64,000 nt of DNA from AWTP1-18 sp036504515 (GCA_036504515.1 DASXVA010000005.1:4088-68087), one strand, 5' to 3'. Counted from the first letter of the stretch, positions 17,012-25,980 are shown. Made by a program: numbers and translations. The notes: generated from the sequence alone by a model not told the origin.

Positions 17012-17027
17012 GGGCACAGCTCCTGCA
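17012..17027 (+). promoter_or_regulatory. Predicted sigma54 promoter of the ABC transporter operon
   Basis: The sequence GGGCACAGCTCCTGCA places GG (17013-17014) and GC (17025-17026) exactly ten bases apart, as sigma54 needs. It matches the GGCAC and TGCA cores of the consensus. Transcription would begin near 17038, giving a leader of about 60 bases. The linked NtrC-type activator supports the call. Confidence 0.6.
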
Positions 17028-17096
17028 ATGAAGAAGGCAGAAGCCCGTCACCGGGCCACCCTGAATTGACTTCATCCACACCGAGGAGACACTCAA

Positions 17097-18062
17097 ATGA
17101 AAACACGTGTCCTGCTGTCCGTATTGCTCGTTGCCGCCGCCAGCGGCGTCCAGGCCGAAGACCTGGTCCGCCTGGGCAACCTCAAGTTTGCCCACTATGG
17201 CGCCGTGTCCTACATGAAGGAAGTCTGCGGTAAATACGGCGTCAAGATCGACGAGCGCATGTTCCCCAAGGGACCGGACATCATGCCCGCCATCGTCGCC
17301 AATGAAATCGATATCGCCGCCCTGGCTTCCGACGGCGCCATTTCCGGCCGGGCCAACGGCGTCCCCATCTACACCGTGGCCGGCTTCGCCAAGGGCGGCG
17401 CCCGGGTGGTGGCGGAAGTCAGCTCCGGCATCAAGACTCTGAAGGATTTGAAGGGCAAGAAGGTCGGCGTGACCCGGGGCGGCATGCAGGAAATCCTGCT
17501 TCTGGCCGAACTGGAAAAGGCCGGCCTGACCTGGTCCGACAAGGGCGGCAAGGATGTGACCATTGTCTATCTGGCCTTCGCCGACCTGAATCAGGCCCTG
17601 GCCGCTAAGCAAATCGACGCCATGTGTCAGTCCGAACCCCAGTCTTCTCAGGCCATCAACAAGAAATTTGGTGTTGAGGTGATGAAGCCCTACGACACCC
17701 CCATGGGCGAACCCTATCGCCTGCTGGTCATGAGCGAGAAGATGTACAACGAAAAGAAGGATGTGGCCCAGCGGGTGATGAAGTGTTTCGTCGAAGCCAC
17801 CGCCACCTTCAACAAGGATATGGCCCTGGCCGAGCGTTATGTGAAGGACCAGATGTTCAAGGGCCAGATCACCTCCCAGGACTTCCGCGACGCCATGGAT
17901 AACGCCGACTACACCTACGACGTCAGCACCGAGCACATCGACACGGTGACCGGCATGATGCAGAAGTTCGGCGTGGGTCGCATGGCCAATCCGCCCAAGG
18001 CCAGCGACTGGGTCAAGCTCGACCTGCTGCAAAAAGCCAAGACTGATCTCAAGGTGAAGTAA
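17097..18062 (+). CDS. ABC transporter periplasmic substrate-binding protein (NMT1/SsuA-TauA-like)
   Basis: This 321-residue protein starts with a clear signal peptide (MKTRVLLSVLLVAAASGVQA, cleaved after Ala20). The mature part has the fold of nitrate/sulfonate/pyrimidine-type binding proteins: IVANEIDIAALASDGAISGR in the first lobe and LKDLKGKKVGVTRGG at the hinge. The ligand cannot be told from sequence alone. It is the first gene of an operon with a permease and an ATPase, behind a sigma54 promoter and 60-base leader. Confidence 0.88.
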   Translation: MKTRVLLSVLLVAAASGVQAEDLVRLGNLKFAHYGAVSYMKEVCGKYGVKIDERMFPKGPDIMPAIVANEIDIAALASDGAISGRANGVPIYTVAGFAKGGARVVAEVSSGIKTLKDLKGKKVGVTRGGMQEILLLAELEKAGLTWSDKGGKDVTIVYLAFADLNQALAAKQIDAMCQSEPQSSQAINKKFGVEVMKPYDTPMGEPYRLLVMSEKMYNEKKDVAQRVMKCFVEATATFNKDMALAERYVKDQMFKGQITSQDFRDAMDNADYTYDVSTEHIDTVTGMMQKFGVGRMANPPKASDWVKLDLLQKAKTDLKVK

Positions 18063-18076
18063 GCGAAAGCCAAAAC

Positions 18077-18895
18077 ATGAACGCAAAAATCAAAGCATTC
18101 TTCACCGGCATCATCGTGCCCCTGGTGGCCGTCCTCCTCTGGGAAGGGGCGGCCCGGGCCGGGTTCTTCTCTCCGGTGGTATTGCCCGCTCCCTCTGCCG
18201 TCGCCATCAAGTGGTGGCAGTATCTGGCGCCGGCCTTGCCCTGGGACTCGACCCAGCAATCCTGGTTGGCCTGGCTGTTTTCCGGGGAGATGATCGACGA
18301 TGCCATCGGTAGTCTCTACCGGGTGGTAGTGGGTTTTATTGTTGGCGCCGTACTGGCCTTGCCCCTTGGCTTGCTGATGGGGGCCAGTACGCGCATCTAC
18401 GCCCTGTGCAATCCCCTGGTGCAAGTGCTGCGGCCGATTCCTCCCATCGCCTACATTCCTTTGGCGATCCTCTGGTTCGGTCTGGGCAATCCGCCTTCGG
18501 TGTTCCTCATCGCCATCGGCGCTTTCTTCCCCATCCTGATGAACACCATCGCCGGGGTACGCCACGTGGACGGAATCTACCTGCGGGCCGCCCGCAACCT
18601 GGGCGTCGGCCAATGGACCTTGTTCACCCGGATCATGCTGCCCGCAGCTACGCCCTACATCCTGGCCGGGGTCCGCATCGGCATCGGTACCGCCTTCATC
18701 GTGGTGATCGTTTCCGAAATGATCGCCGTGAACAATGGCCTCGGCTTCCGCATCCTTGAGGCCCGGGAGTTCATGTGGTCCGACAAGATCATCGCCGGCA
18801 TGTTCACCATCGGCCTCCTCGGCCTTGCCCTGGATACCGCCGTAAGCGCCCTCAACAACTACCTGCTGCGCTGGCATCGCGGCCTTGAGCATTGA
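18077..18895 (+). CDS. ABC transporter permease (SsuC/TauC-like)
   Basis: The 272-residue inner-membrane protein has about six predicted spans and the permease signature around residue 170 that docks on the ATPase (LRAARNLGVGQWTLFTRIML). An early segment PLVQVLRPIPPIAYIPLAIL is typical of the nitrate/sulfonate/taurine permease group. It begins 14 bases after the binding-protein gene and is followed 13 bases later by the ATPase, so the three form one importer. Confidence 0.9.
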   Translation: MNAKIKAFFTGIIVPLVAVLLWEGAARAGFFSPVVLPAPSAVAIKWWQYLAPALPWDSTQQSWLAWLFSGEMIDDAIGSLYRVVVGFIVGAVLALPLGLLMGASTRIYALCNPLVQVLRPIPPIAYIPLAILWFGLGNPPSVFLIAIGAFFPILMNTIAGVRHVDGIYLRAARNLGVGQWTLFTRIMLPAATPYILAGVRIGIGTAFIVVIVSEMIAVNNGLGFRILEAREFMWSDKIIAGMFTIGLLGLALDTAVSALNNYLLRWHRGLEH

Positions 18896-18908
18896 ACGGA
18901 ATCGCGCC

Positions 18909-19700
18909 ATGACTCAGATCGTCGTTACCAACGTACAAAAAGTTTTCAAGACCAAGGACCGGGATGTGGTGGCCCTGCGGGACATCAATCTCGACATCAC
19001 CAAGGGCGAGTTCGTCTGCCTGCTGGGTCCCTCCGGCTGCGGCAAGTCCACCCTGCTCAATGCCGTGGCGGGGTTTTCCCTGCCCACCGGCGGCGTCATT
19101 ACCGTGGATGGCAAGGCCGTCACCGAGCCCGGCCCCGACCGGGGCATGGTGTTCCAGGAGTACGCCCTGTTCCCCTGGATGACCGTGGCCCAGAACATCG
19201 CCTTCGGCATGGAAGTGCAGCACAAGCCCAAGGGCGAAATCAGCGCCAAGGTGGATCAGTTGCTGGAGGTGCTCAAGCTCAAGGATTTCCGCGACCGCTT
19301 TCCCAAGGACCTGTCCGGCGGCATGCGGCAGCGGGTGGCCATCGCCCGGGTGCTGGGTATGGATTCCCCCATCATGCTGATGGACGAACCCTTCGGCGCC
19401 CTGGATGCCCTGACCCGGCGCAACCTGCAGGACGAGCTGCTGCGGATCTGGAAGGAGTTCGGCAAGACCATCCTCTTCGTCACCCATTCCATCGAAGAGT
19501 CCATCTATCTGGCCGACCGCATCATCGTCATGACCTATCGCCCCGGCACCATCAAGCGCGACCAGCGGGTCACCATGGCCCGGCCGCGGGACCCTTCGGC
19601 CCCCGAGTTCAATGAACTCAAGCGCGAACTGGGCTTGCTGGTGATGGAAGAGCAGCAGCGCCATGCTGCCGATGAGTTGAAACTGGCCGCGGTGGATTGA
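18909..19700 (+). CDS. ABC transporter ATP-binding protein (SsuB/TauB-like)
   Basis: This 263-residue cytosolic ATPase powers the importer encoded just upstream. It has Walker A LLGPSGCGKST near residue 40, a Q-loop (FQEYALFPWMTV), the signature LSGGMRQRVAIARVL and Walker B IMLMDEPFGALDALTR with a following H-loop (VTHSIEES). The ATG at 18909 follows ACGGA with an 8-base gap. A TTG at 18885 inside the permease gene is less likely. A hairpin follows at 19709-19743. Confidence 0.93.
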   Translation: MTQIVVTNVQKVFKTKDRDVVALRDINLDITKGEFVCLLGPSGCGKSTLLNAVAGFSLPTGGVITVDGKAVTEPGPDRGMVFQEYALFPWMTVAQNIAFGMEVQHKPKGEISAKVDQLLEVLKLKDFRDRFPKDLSGGMRQRVAIARVLGMDSPIMLMDEPFGALDALTRRNLQDELLRIWKEFGKTILFVTHSIEESIYLADRIIVMTYRPGTIKRDQRVTMARPRDPSAPEFNELKRELGLLVMEEQQRHAADELKLAAVD

Positions 19701-19708
19701 AGCCCGTC

Positions 19709-19743
19709 GGCGTCATGGTGCTTCCTTGAGGCATCATGACGCC
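19709..19743 (+). terminator. Hairpin after the ABC operon, possible weak terminator
   Basis: GGCGTCATGGTGC (19709-19721) pairs with 19731-19743 through 13 positions, one of them a G-U pair, around a 9-base loop. The following sequence has only short T stretches, so termination may be partial. It separates the importer genes from the histidine kinase gene. Confidence 0.5.
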
Positions 19744-19768
19744 ATGAAGTGCCTTTGCATTCCTTTCC

Positions 19769-21598
19769 ATGAGGCCTAGCCCCTTGCTCAAAAACCGTTG
19801 GTTATTGCTGTCAGGGGCGGTGCTGGTGTGCCTTGCCACCTCCTTCGGCGCCTACAGCCTGTTCCAGGCCCATGCCCTGGCACACCTGCAGGAAGCCAAT
19901 GGCCAGCGGCTCGATTTCTACGCCGCCAGCCTGGAAAGCACCCTCGCCAAACACGAGCCTTTGCCCTATCTGGCCGGTCTTGAGCGGGATGTCCTGACGG
20001 CTCTGGCGAATCCTCGGGACAAGGCTGCCATAGCCGCGGCGAACCATTACCTGGCTACCGTCCAGCGCCAAACCCGCGTCTCCGCCATTTACCTGCTCGA
20101 TGCCAGCGGCCTGACCCTGGCCGCCAGCAACTGGAACAAATCCCAGTCCTTCGTCGGTCAGCGCTACACCTTCCGTCCCTATTTCCGCGAGGCCATGGCC
20201 GGTGGTACCGGGCGCTTCTACGCCGTGGGTGCCACCACCCGGGAGCCGGGTTATTTCATCGCCGCTCCCGTCAAACTGCAGGGGCGCATTCAGGGCGTCG
20301 TTGTGGTCAAGGTCAATCTCGACGAGTTCGAAGAAGACCTGGGCAAGAGCGGCGACCACATCGCCCTGGCCGATAGCGCTGGTGTGCTGTTCCTGTCCGC
20401 CGTGGCCGAATGGAAGTACCGCACCCTCGGCCCCTTGCCGCCCGAGTTGGCGCTGCGCCTGGCCGAAACCCGGCAGTATGGCGATCACCCCCTTGCCGCG
20501 TTGATTCCCGGTCTGCGGCTGGATGGCGATCAGTTGGCCCAGCCCGTGAGGTTCACCGCGCCGCCCCTGCGTGGCAGTCACCTGCTGTTGTCCCGACCGG
20601 TGGGTCCCCTCAACTGGCGCATGCTGTCCTTCATTGATCTGACCGAAGTGCGCCAGACCGCTTCCGGGCAAGCGGCGGCGGTGGGTTTTGCCTTGGCTTT
20701 CATTCTGGCTTTGCTCGGTTTCCGTCGCCTTCACGCCGACCAGCGCGAAGAGCGGCAGGCTTCCGCCGCGGCCCTGCAACGGGTGCACGATGAGCTGGAA
20801 CAACGCATCGCCGAACGCACCGATGACCTGACCAGTGCCAATCAACGACTCCATGATCGGCTGGAGGATTTGCAGAAAGCCGAGTCCATCCTGCGCCAGA
20901 CCCGGGACGATGCGGTCCAGGCCGGCAAGTTGGCCGTGCTGGGGCAACTGGCTGCCGGCATCACCCATGAGATCAATCAACCCCTCGCCGCGCTGACTAC
21001 GCTCTCCAGCAATGCCGTCAAATTTCTGGAGCGGGGCGACCAGGGTGAAGTCCGCGACAACCTGCACCTGATCGAAGAACTGGCCCAGCGCATGGGCCGC
21101 ATCGTCGGCCAGTTCAAAGCCTTCGCCCGCAAAGCGCCAGCCGAACTGACCAGCGTGAATGTGAACGAATCCATTACCTTGGCCGGTGTCATCGTCGAAC
21201 AGCGCCGCCAGGAAATCGAAGCCGTCATCACCAGCGATCTGCCTGCGGAAACCCTCTGGGTCCGGGCCGATGCGGTGCGACTGGAGCAGGTACTGGTCAA
21301 TCTGATGAAGAACGGCCTGGAAGCCATGGCCCGGCAACCCGCACCGCAACTGTTACTCAGCGCCCGGCGGGAAGAGGGCAAGGTTCGTCTCAGCCTGCGC
21401 GACAACGGCCCCGGCATCGCCGCCGAAGCCTTGCCCCATTTATTCGAGCCCTTCTATTCCACCAAGTCCTCCACGGAAGGTCTGGGCCTGGGCCTGGCGA
21501 TTTCCCGCGCCATTGTCGAAAGCTTCGGCGGCACCCTCACGGCCGGCAACCTGCCGGAAGGGGGCGCGGAGTTCGTTATCATGCTCGATCCCGCCTGA
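19769..21598 (+). CDS. DctB-like membrane histidine kinase
   Basis: The 609-residue protein has two spans, near residues 12-32 and 303-320, enclosing a periplasmic double-Cache/PDC-type sensor (YLLDASGLTLAASNW, PYFREAMAGGTGRFYAVG). A coiled coil (residues about 330-380) leads to the phosphoacceptor motif LAAGITHEINQPLAAL, with the His near residue 400. The ATPase domain shows VLVNLMKNGLEAM (N box), DNGPGIA and the G box GLGLGLAIS. This plan matches DctB. The response regulator follows at once, so they form a two-component pair. Confidence 0.9.
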   Translation: MRPSPLLKNRWLLLSGAVLVCLATSFGAYSLFQAHALAHLQEANGQRLDFYAASLESTLAKHEPLPYLAGLERDVLTALANPRDKAAIAAANHYLATVQRQTRVSAIYLLDASGLTLAASNWNKSQSFVGQRYTFRPYFREAMAGGTGRFYAVGATTREPGYFIAAPVKLQGRIQGVVVVKVNLDEFEEDLGKSGDHIALADSAGVLFLSAVAEWKYRTLGPLPPELALRLAETRQYGDHPLAALIPGLRLDGDQLAQPVRFTAPPLRGSHLLLSRPVGPLNWRMLSFIDLTEVRQTASGQAAAVGFALAFILALLGFRRLHADQREERQASAAALQRVHDELEQRIAERTDDLTSANQRLHDRLEDLQKAESILRQTRDDAVQAGKLAVLGQLAAGITHEINQPLAALTTLSSNAVKFLERGDQGEVRDNLHLIEELAQRMGRIVGQFKAFARKAPAELTSVNVNESITLAGVIVEQRRQEIEAVITSDLPAETLWVRADAVRLEQVLVNLMKNGLEAMARQPAPQLLLSARREEGKVRLSLRDNGPGIAAEALPHLFEPFYSTKSSTEGLGLGLAISRAIVESFGGTLTAGNLPEGGAEFVIMLDPA

Positions 21599-21615
21599 CC
21601 TTGAGCCGCAACACC

Positions 21616-22962
21616 ATGATCGTGGAGCAGAACGTATTTCTCATTGAGGACGATGCCGCCGTACGCAAAGGCTGCGAACAATCCCTGCGCCTCGCCGACA
21701 TTCCCGTCCGGGTTTTTGCCGATGCCGAGTCGGCCCTGGCGGCCTTGAACGATGGCTTGCCCGGCACCGTGATCACGGATGTGCGCCTGCCTGGCCAGGA
21801 CGGTTTTGCCGTGCTGGAAAACCTCCAGCAAAGGGACCGGGAACTGCCGGTGATCCTGGTCACCGGCCACGGCGACGTGACCATGGCCGTGCACGCCATG
21901 CGTGACGGTGCCTACGATTTCATCGAAAAACCCTTCACCCCGGATCGTCTGGTGGAGGTGGCCCGCCGCGCTCTGGAGCGACGCCACCTGTGGCTGGAGA
22001 ATTGCCGCCTGCGGGACCAGTTGGGCATGGCCGGCGCCTTGCCCCGCATCGGCCAATCCCCCGCCATGCAGCAGGTGCAGCAACTGATCCACGCCCTCGC
22101 CCCCACCGATGTGGACATCCTCATCAATGGCGAAACGGGCACCGGCAAGGAAGTCGTCGCCAGTGCCATCCACGCCGCCAGCGGCCGCAAAGGGCCCTTC
22201 GTGGCCCTCAACTGCGGCGCCTTGCCCGAGACGGTTTTCGAAAGTGAAATCTTCGGCCACGAAGCCGGGGCCTTCACCGGTGCCAGCAAGCGGCGGGTGG
22301 GCAAGATCGAATACGCCAGCGGCGGCACCCTGTTCCTCGACGAAATCGAAAGCATGCCCCTGGACATGCAGGTCAAATTGCTGCGGGTGTTGCAGGATCG
22401 CCTCGTGGTCCGCCTCGGCAGCAATACCCCGGTGCCGGTGGAATGCCGCGTCATTGCGGCGAGCAAGGCAGACCTCAAGGTGGAGGCCGAAGCCGGACGC
22501 TTCCGCCCCGACCTTTACTACCGGCTCAACGTGGTCAGCATCGACCTGCCGCCCCTGCGGGCAAGGCGGGACGACATTCCCTTCCTCCTGGCCGGTTTTC
22601 TGCACAGCGCCGGCCAGCGTTTCGACCGCCCGGCCCCCACCTGGACGCCGGCAGACATGGCCCGCTGGCAAGCCTACGACTGGCCCGGCAATGTGCGGGA
22701 ATTGAAGAACGTCGCCGAACGCTTCTGCCTCGGTCTGCCTGACGGATTGACGACGGCCCCCGTTGCGGCGGTGGAGCAAGCCCCTGGTGCCTCATCCCTC
22801 TCCAGCAAGCTGGAACAGGCCGAGCGCGGCTTCATTGAAGCGGCCCTGAAAGAAGCCGAAGGCCAGGTCGCCCGGGCTGCTGAACTGTTGCAACTGCCGC
22901 GCAAGACCCTGTACGACAAGCTGGCGCGGCTGGGCATTGAGGCGGAACGGTTCCGGGGCTGA
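21616..22962 (+). CDS. DctD/NtrC-like sigma54-dependent response regulator
   Basis: The 448-residue regulator has a receiver domain (residues 1-120: FLIEDDAAV, phosphoacceptor Asp in VITDVRLPGQDG, Lys in IEKPF). The AAA+ domain has Walker A GETGTGKEV, the sigma54 contact loop GAFTGA and Walker B GGTLFLDEIES. The Fis-type helix-turn-helix is at the C-terminus (ARAAELLQLPRKTLYDKLAR). The ATG at 21616 is preferred; a TTG at 21601 is in frame. It probably activates the sigma54 promoter at 17012-17027 by binding the palindromes at 16888-16939. Confidence 0.92.
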   Translation: MIVEQNVFLIEDDAAVRKGCEQSLRLADIPVRVFADAESALAALNDGLPGTVITDVRLPGQDGFAVLENLQQRDRELPVILVTGHGDVTMAVHAMRDGAYDFIEKPFTPDRLVEVARRALERRHLWLENCRLRDQLGMAGALPRIGQSPAMQQVQQLIHALAPTDVDILINGETGTGKEVVASAIHAASGRKGPFVALNCGALPETVFESEIFGHEAGAFTGASKRRVGKIEYASGGTLFLDEIESMPLDMQVKLLRVLQDRLVVRLGSNTPVPVECRVIAASKADLKVEAEAGRFRPDLYYRLNVVSIDLPPLRARRDDIPFLLAGFLHSAGQRFDRPAPTWTPADMARWQAYDWPGNVRELKNVAERFCLGLPDGLTTAPVAAVEQAPGASSLSSKLEQAERGFIEAALKEAEGQVARAAELLQLPRKTLYDKLARLGIEAERFRG

Positions 22963-22983
22963 TCTTCCCCAAGCCCTACGGGA

Positions 22984-23964
22984 TCATTTTTGCGGTACAT
23001 CCGCCATGGTCAGGGCCAGTTCCGCAATGGCGTCCTTGCGCAGGAATACCACTCCCGGATGGGACTTGGCGTAACTGATGAAGTCACTCAACACTTTGAC
23101 CCTGGCGGGAGTGCCGCTGATGCGGTCATGGGTTGAAATCGACATCATGCGGCGGCGGTAGCTGGCTTCTTCGTAGAGCTGGTCGAATTCATTCTTCAGG
23201 TCCTGGCCGAATCCGCTCGTTGTGAGCGGGCCTTCTGCACCGTAGCGCGCAATATCGTTGTTGCGCAAGGTATAGGGCACGATGGCGAAGGGTTTGCCGT
23301 TGACCAAGGTGGTCATGGGCTCGTCGGCCGACAGGTCATCAATGTGGTAACGGAAGCCCAAGGATTGAAGGATGCCCAGGGTGCGCGGTGTGCCTCGCAG
23401 CCAGAAGGCATTGAAGCCCGTGGGGCGTGTCCCTGTGGCGCGCTCGATGGCCTCGATGTTCTGCTGATAGGAAAGACGTTCCTCGGCCTCATTCAAGGTC
23501 CAGTGAGGCGTCCAGGTCTGACCGTGGGCCGCTGCCTCATGACCGCGTTCAACAATTTCCTTAGCCAGTGCCGGATGAAGCTCTACGGCCTTGCCCACCA
23601 TATGGGATGTGACAGGAATATGGTGCCGTTCCCAGAGGTCAAGCAACCGAGGAATACCTTCGCGGATGCCGTATTCAAACCAGCTGCGGGCCGGGAGGTC
23701 GGGAACGGCTTCAACCAGGGGCGGAAAAGGAGCGCCGTTGTTGTATTCGCTTTGGGCTCCGGCTTCGAATTGCATCGATAGCGAAATAACCAGCCGGATT
23801 CCCTCGGGCCAAAAGGGCCCTCGGCTTATGCGGCGACGTGGTGGATTTGCGTCGACACTGGTGGCCGAAACGGGGTTGCTGGTGACCATGGCCACTGCTC
23901 CGGCGAGACTTGCGGCGGTCTGGATGAATTGGCGGCGACTGGGCCGGGGAGTGGATGTGTCCAT
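22984..23964 (-). CDS. Tat-exported polysaccharide deacetylase-family protein (PuuE-like NodB fold)
   Basis: The 326-residue protein starts with a twin-arginine signal (PSRRQFIQTAASLAGAVAM). The NodB-type fold shows WEPGIREGIPRLLDL-like text as FEYGIREGIPRLLDLWERH, then GHEAAAHGQTWTPHW, which resembles the PuuE/allantoinase branch rather than classical chitin deacetylases. The usual early Asp-Asp metal motif is not obvious, so the activity is uncertain. It converges on the response regulator with 21 bases between stops. A link to the imported substrate is possible but only by proximity. Confidence 0.8.
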   Translation of the reverse strand: MDTSTPRPSRRQFIQTAASLAGAVAMVTSNPVSATSVDANPPRRRISRGPFWPEGIRLVISLSMQFEAGAQSEYNNGAPFPPLVEAVPDLPARSWFEYGIREGIPRLLDLWERHHIPVTSHMVGKAVELHPALAKEIVERGHEAAAHGQTWTPHWTLNEAEERLSYQQNIEAIERATGTRPTGFNAFWLRGTPRTLGILQSLGFRYHIDDLSADEPMTTLVNGKPFAIVPYTLRNNDIARYGAEGPLTTSGFGQDLKNEFDQLYEEASYRRRMMSISTHDRISGTPARVKVLSDFISYAKSHPGVVFLRKDAIAELALTMADVPQK

Positions 23965-24184
23965 GGATGATTCCTCTGTGTGTTTCGCGTTGAGGAATTA
24001 TCAGTATTTCAATCTGGGAAAAAATGCCTGATTCATGACAAGCATTTGTTCCGTAAAGTTGAAGATCTCCCCGCGTTGGGCTAAGGCGTAGTGATGGGGA
24101 AAAGTAATCGCTGCCACCGGCCAGATTTAACGGGGGCTGGATGCTGTTACAGCCGCTATTGATGAAAGATCAACGCTGAAATAA

Positions 24185-24212
24185 AAATGGCGCGGAGATG
24201 TCCGCGCCATTT
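24185..24212 (-). terminator. Rho-independent terminator of the rfaE2 operon
   Basis: AAATGGCGCGGA (24185-24196) and TCCGCGCCATTT (24201-24212) are perfect arms around GATG. On the minus strand the stem is followed by TTTTTAT, so it ends the minus-strand transcript of rfaE2 and its upstream genes. Confidence 0.88.
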
Positions 24213-24233
24213 CATGAGTTTCTGTTGTGCAGC

Positions 24234-24722
24234 CTACAGCCGCCGGATTTTTTCCACCAGGGCGGTGGTGGATCGGTCGTGGAGGAAGGGGATGGAATGC
24301 ACAGTACCGCCCCAACCCAGGACTTCGCCATAGCCGACGATCTTCTCCACCGGCCAGTCGCCACCCTTGACCAGGATGTCGGGGCGGATTTCAAGAATGC
24401 GTTGCAGGGGCGTGTCTTCGTCGAACCAGGTCACCAGGGATACACAGGCGAGGGACGCCATCACCGCCAGCCGGTCTTCCAGTTTGTTGATGGGGCGGTC
24501 GTCGCCCTTGCCCAGGCGTTTGACCGAGGCATCGCTGTTGAGGGCTACCACCATCCCGGCACCCAGGGCAGCGGCCTGGGCCAGGTAAGTGACGTGCCCC
24601 CGGTGCAGGATGTCGAAACAGCCGTTGGTGAACACCAGGGGGCGGGGCAGGGTGGCGATGCGGCCCGCCAGTTGTTCGGGCGGGCATACCTTGGCTTCAA
24701 AGGCCGGAGCGGGATAGTTCAA
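24234..24722 (-). CDS. rfaE2: D-glycero-beta-D-manno-heptose 1-phosphate adenylyltransferase
   Basis: This enzyme makes ADP-heptose for the inner core of lipopolysaccharide. The 162-residue product is the stand-alone nucleotidyltransferase part of HldE, with the cytidylyltransferase motif FTNGCFDILHRGHVTYL, NSDASVKRLGKGDDRPIN and the C-terminal HDRSTTALVEKIR. It lacks the sugar-kinase half, which must be encoded elsewhere. It follows the BON lipoprotein gene by 8 bases and ends at a strong terminator. Confidence 0.93.
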   Translation of the reverse strand: MNYPAPAFEAKVCPPEQLAGRIATLPRPLVFTNGCFDILHRGHVTYLAQAAALGAGMVVALNSDASVKRLGKGDDRPINKLEDRLAVMASLACVSLVTWFDEDTPLQRILEIRPDILVKGGDWPVEKIVGYGEVLGWGGTVHSIPFLHDRSTTALVEKIRRL

Positions 24723-24730
24723 GGCGGACC

Positions 24731-25390
24731 TTATTTGCTGGCAGGCGCGGGGGCGGCGCTCTTGTTGGTATTGACGCTGTCCAGGCGGCGGGCTTCGGCG
24801 TCAGAGATGATTTCCATGACGCGGACAACCTTCATCACGCCGCCGGTGGTGCGGGCGATTTCCACCGCCGCATCGGATTCTGCCTTGGTGACCAGGCCCA
24901 TCAGATAAACGGTGCCGCCTTCGCTGACAACCTTGATCACGGTGGTGCGGAATTTGTTGTGGTCGATGAAGCGGGCTTTCACCTTGGAGGTGATGTAGCT
25001 GTCGTTACCGCGAGCGCTAAGAGAGCTGAGGCCCGCCACCTGGAGTTCGTTCACCGTGGCCTTGACATTGGGCAGGGCGGCGACGATTTGTTCGACACTG
25101 GCCTTGGTGGCTTCGTCAGGCACTTCGCCGGTCATCAGCACCGTGCGGTTGTAGCTGGTGGAATTGACGTGGACCTTGTCGCCGAACTTTTCGCTGATGC
25201 GGTTGGCGGCACGGATTTCGGTGGCCTCGTCGTTCAGGTAGGTTTCCGAAGCGCGGCGGTCGGTGGCCATCAGCACGCCGGCACCGGCACCCACGGCCAC
25301 GGCGCCGAAGCAGCCGGCCAACAGGGGAACAACGCTGGCGGCGATGGTCAGCACGGCAACGCGGCGTTTCAAATCAGTGGAAATCTTCAT
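24731..25390 (-). CDS. dolP: BON-domain lipoprotein, DolP (YraP)-like
   Basis: The 219-residue product has a lipoprotein signal ending at the lipobox LLAGC (Cys near residue 27) and two BON domains, around residues 65-120 and 130-190 (FIDHNKFRTTVIKVVSEGGT). In E. coli, DolP is an outer-membrane lipoprotein needed for envelope integrity. The gene overlaps the SIS gene by four bases. The order with SIS protein, yraN and rsmI is the same as the E. coli yraL-yraP region, supporting the name. Confidence 0.85.
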   Translation of the reverse strand: MKISTDLKRRVAVLTIAASVVPLLAGCFGAVAVGAGAGVLMATDRRASETYLNDEATEIRAANRISEKFGDKVHVNSTSYNRTVLMTGEVPDEATKASVEQIVAALPNVKATVNELQVAGLSSLSARGNDSYITSKVKARFIDHNKFRTTVIKVVSEGGTVYLMGLVTKAESDAAVEIARTTGGVMKVVRVMEIISDAEARRLDSVNTNKSAAPAPASK

Positions 25391-25980
25391 GCGGGGTCTC
25401 CCAGCAAAGTTTGATCAATGCCATCGCACAGGCAGTGGATGGCCAGCAGATGGACTTCCTGAATGCGGGCTGTGCGATCGGCGGGAACGCACAGGTGAAT
25501 GTCGTCGGGGCCAAGCAAGGCCGCCATCTTGCCGCCGCCCTTGCCGGTGAGGGCAACGATGCGGATACCCTTTTCCTTGGCCACCTTCATGGCTTCCATG
25601 ACATTGGGCGAATTGCCGCTGGTGGAAATGGCGAGCAGTACGTCGCCCTTGCGCCCCAGGGCATAGACCTGTTTGGAAAATACTTCCTGGTAGCTGTAGT
25701 CGTTGGCGATGGAGGTGAGGGTGGAGGTGTCGGTACTCAGGGCAATGGCGGCCAGGGGGTGGCGCTCCCGTTCAAAGCGGTTGAGCAGTTCGGCGGAGAA
25801 GTGCTGGGAATCGCCGGCAGAGCCGCCGTTGCCGCAGGCCATGATCTTGCCGTCGGCCTTCAGACTTTGCACCATGACATCCACAGCAGCCGCGATGGGG
25901 GCGGCCATGGCGTCCACGGCGGCCAGCTTGGTGCTGGCGCTATCGGCAAAGTGCTGGCGGATGCGTTGTTCAATGCTCAT
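25387..25980 (-). CDS. gmhA: SIS-domain protein, phosphoheptose isomerase / DiaA family
   Basis: The 197-residue protein has one SIS fold with the loop GNGGSAGDSQHF and the phosphate-binding STSGNSPNV. It is close to E. coli DiaA by position and by the segment RTARIQEVHLLAIHCLCD. However, it keeps a Glu in HFSAELLNRF and the His in RIQEVH, which act in GmhA catalysis. With rfaE2 two genes away, an ADP-heptose role (sedoheptulose 7-phosphate isomerase) is plausible. DiaA function cannot be excluded. Confidence 0.85.
   Translation of the reverse strand: MSIEQRIRQHFADSASTKLAAVDAMAAPIAAAVDVMVQSLKADGKIMACGNGGSAGDSQHFSAELLNRFERERHPLAAIALSTDTSTLTSIANDYSYQEVFSKQVYALGRKGDVLLAISTSGNSPNVMEAMKVAKEKGIRIVALTGKGGGKMAALLGPDDIHLCVPADRTARIQEVHLLAIHCLCDGIDQTLLGDPA

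Noticed and set aside
19741..19768. Sigma54 promoter before the histidine kinase gene
   Set aside because: TTTGCA resembles a -12 element, but the base pair ten positions upstream is TG, not GG, and the -24 core is missing.
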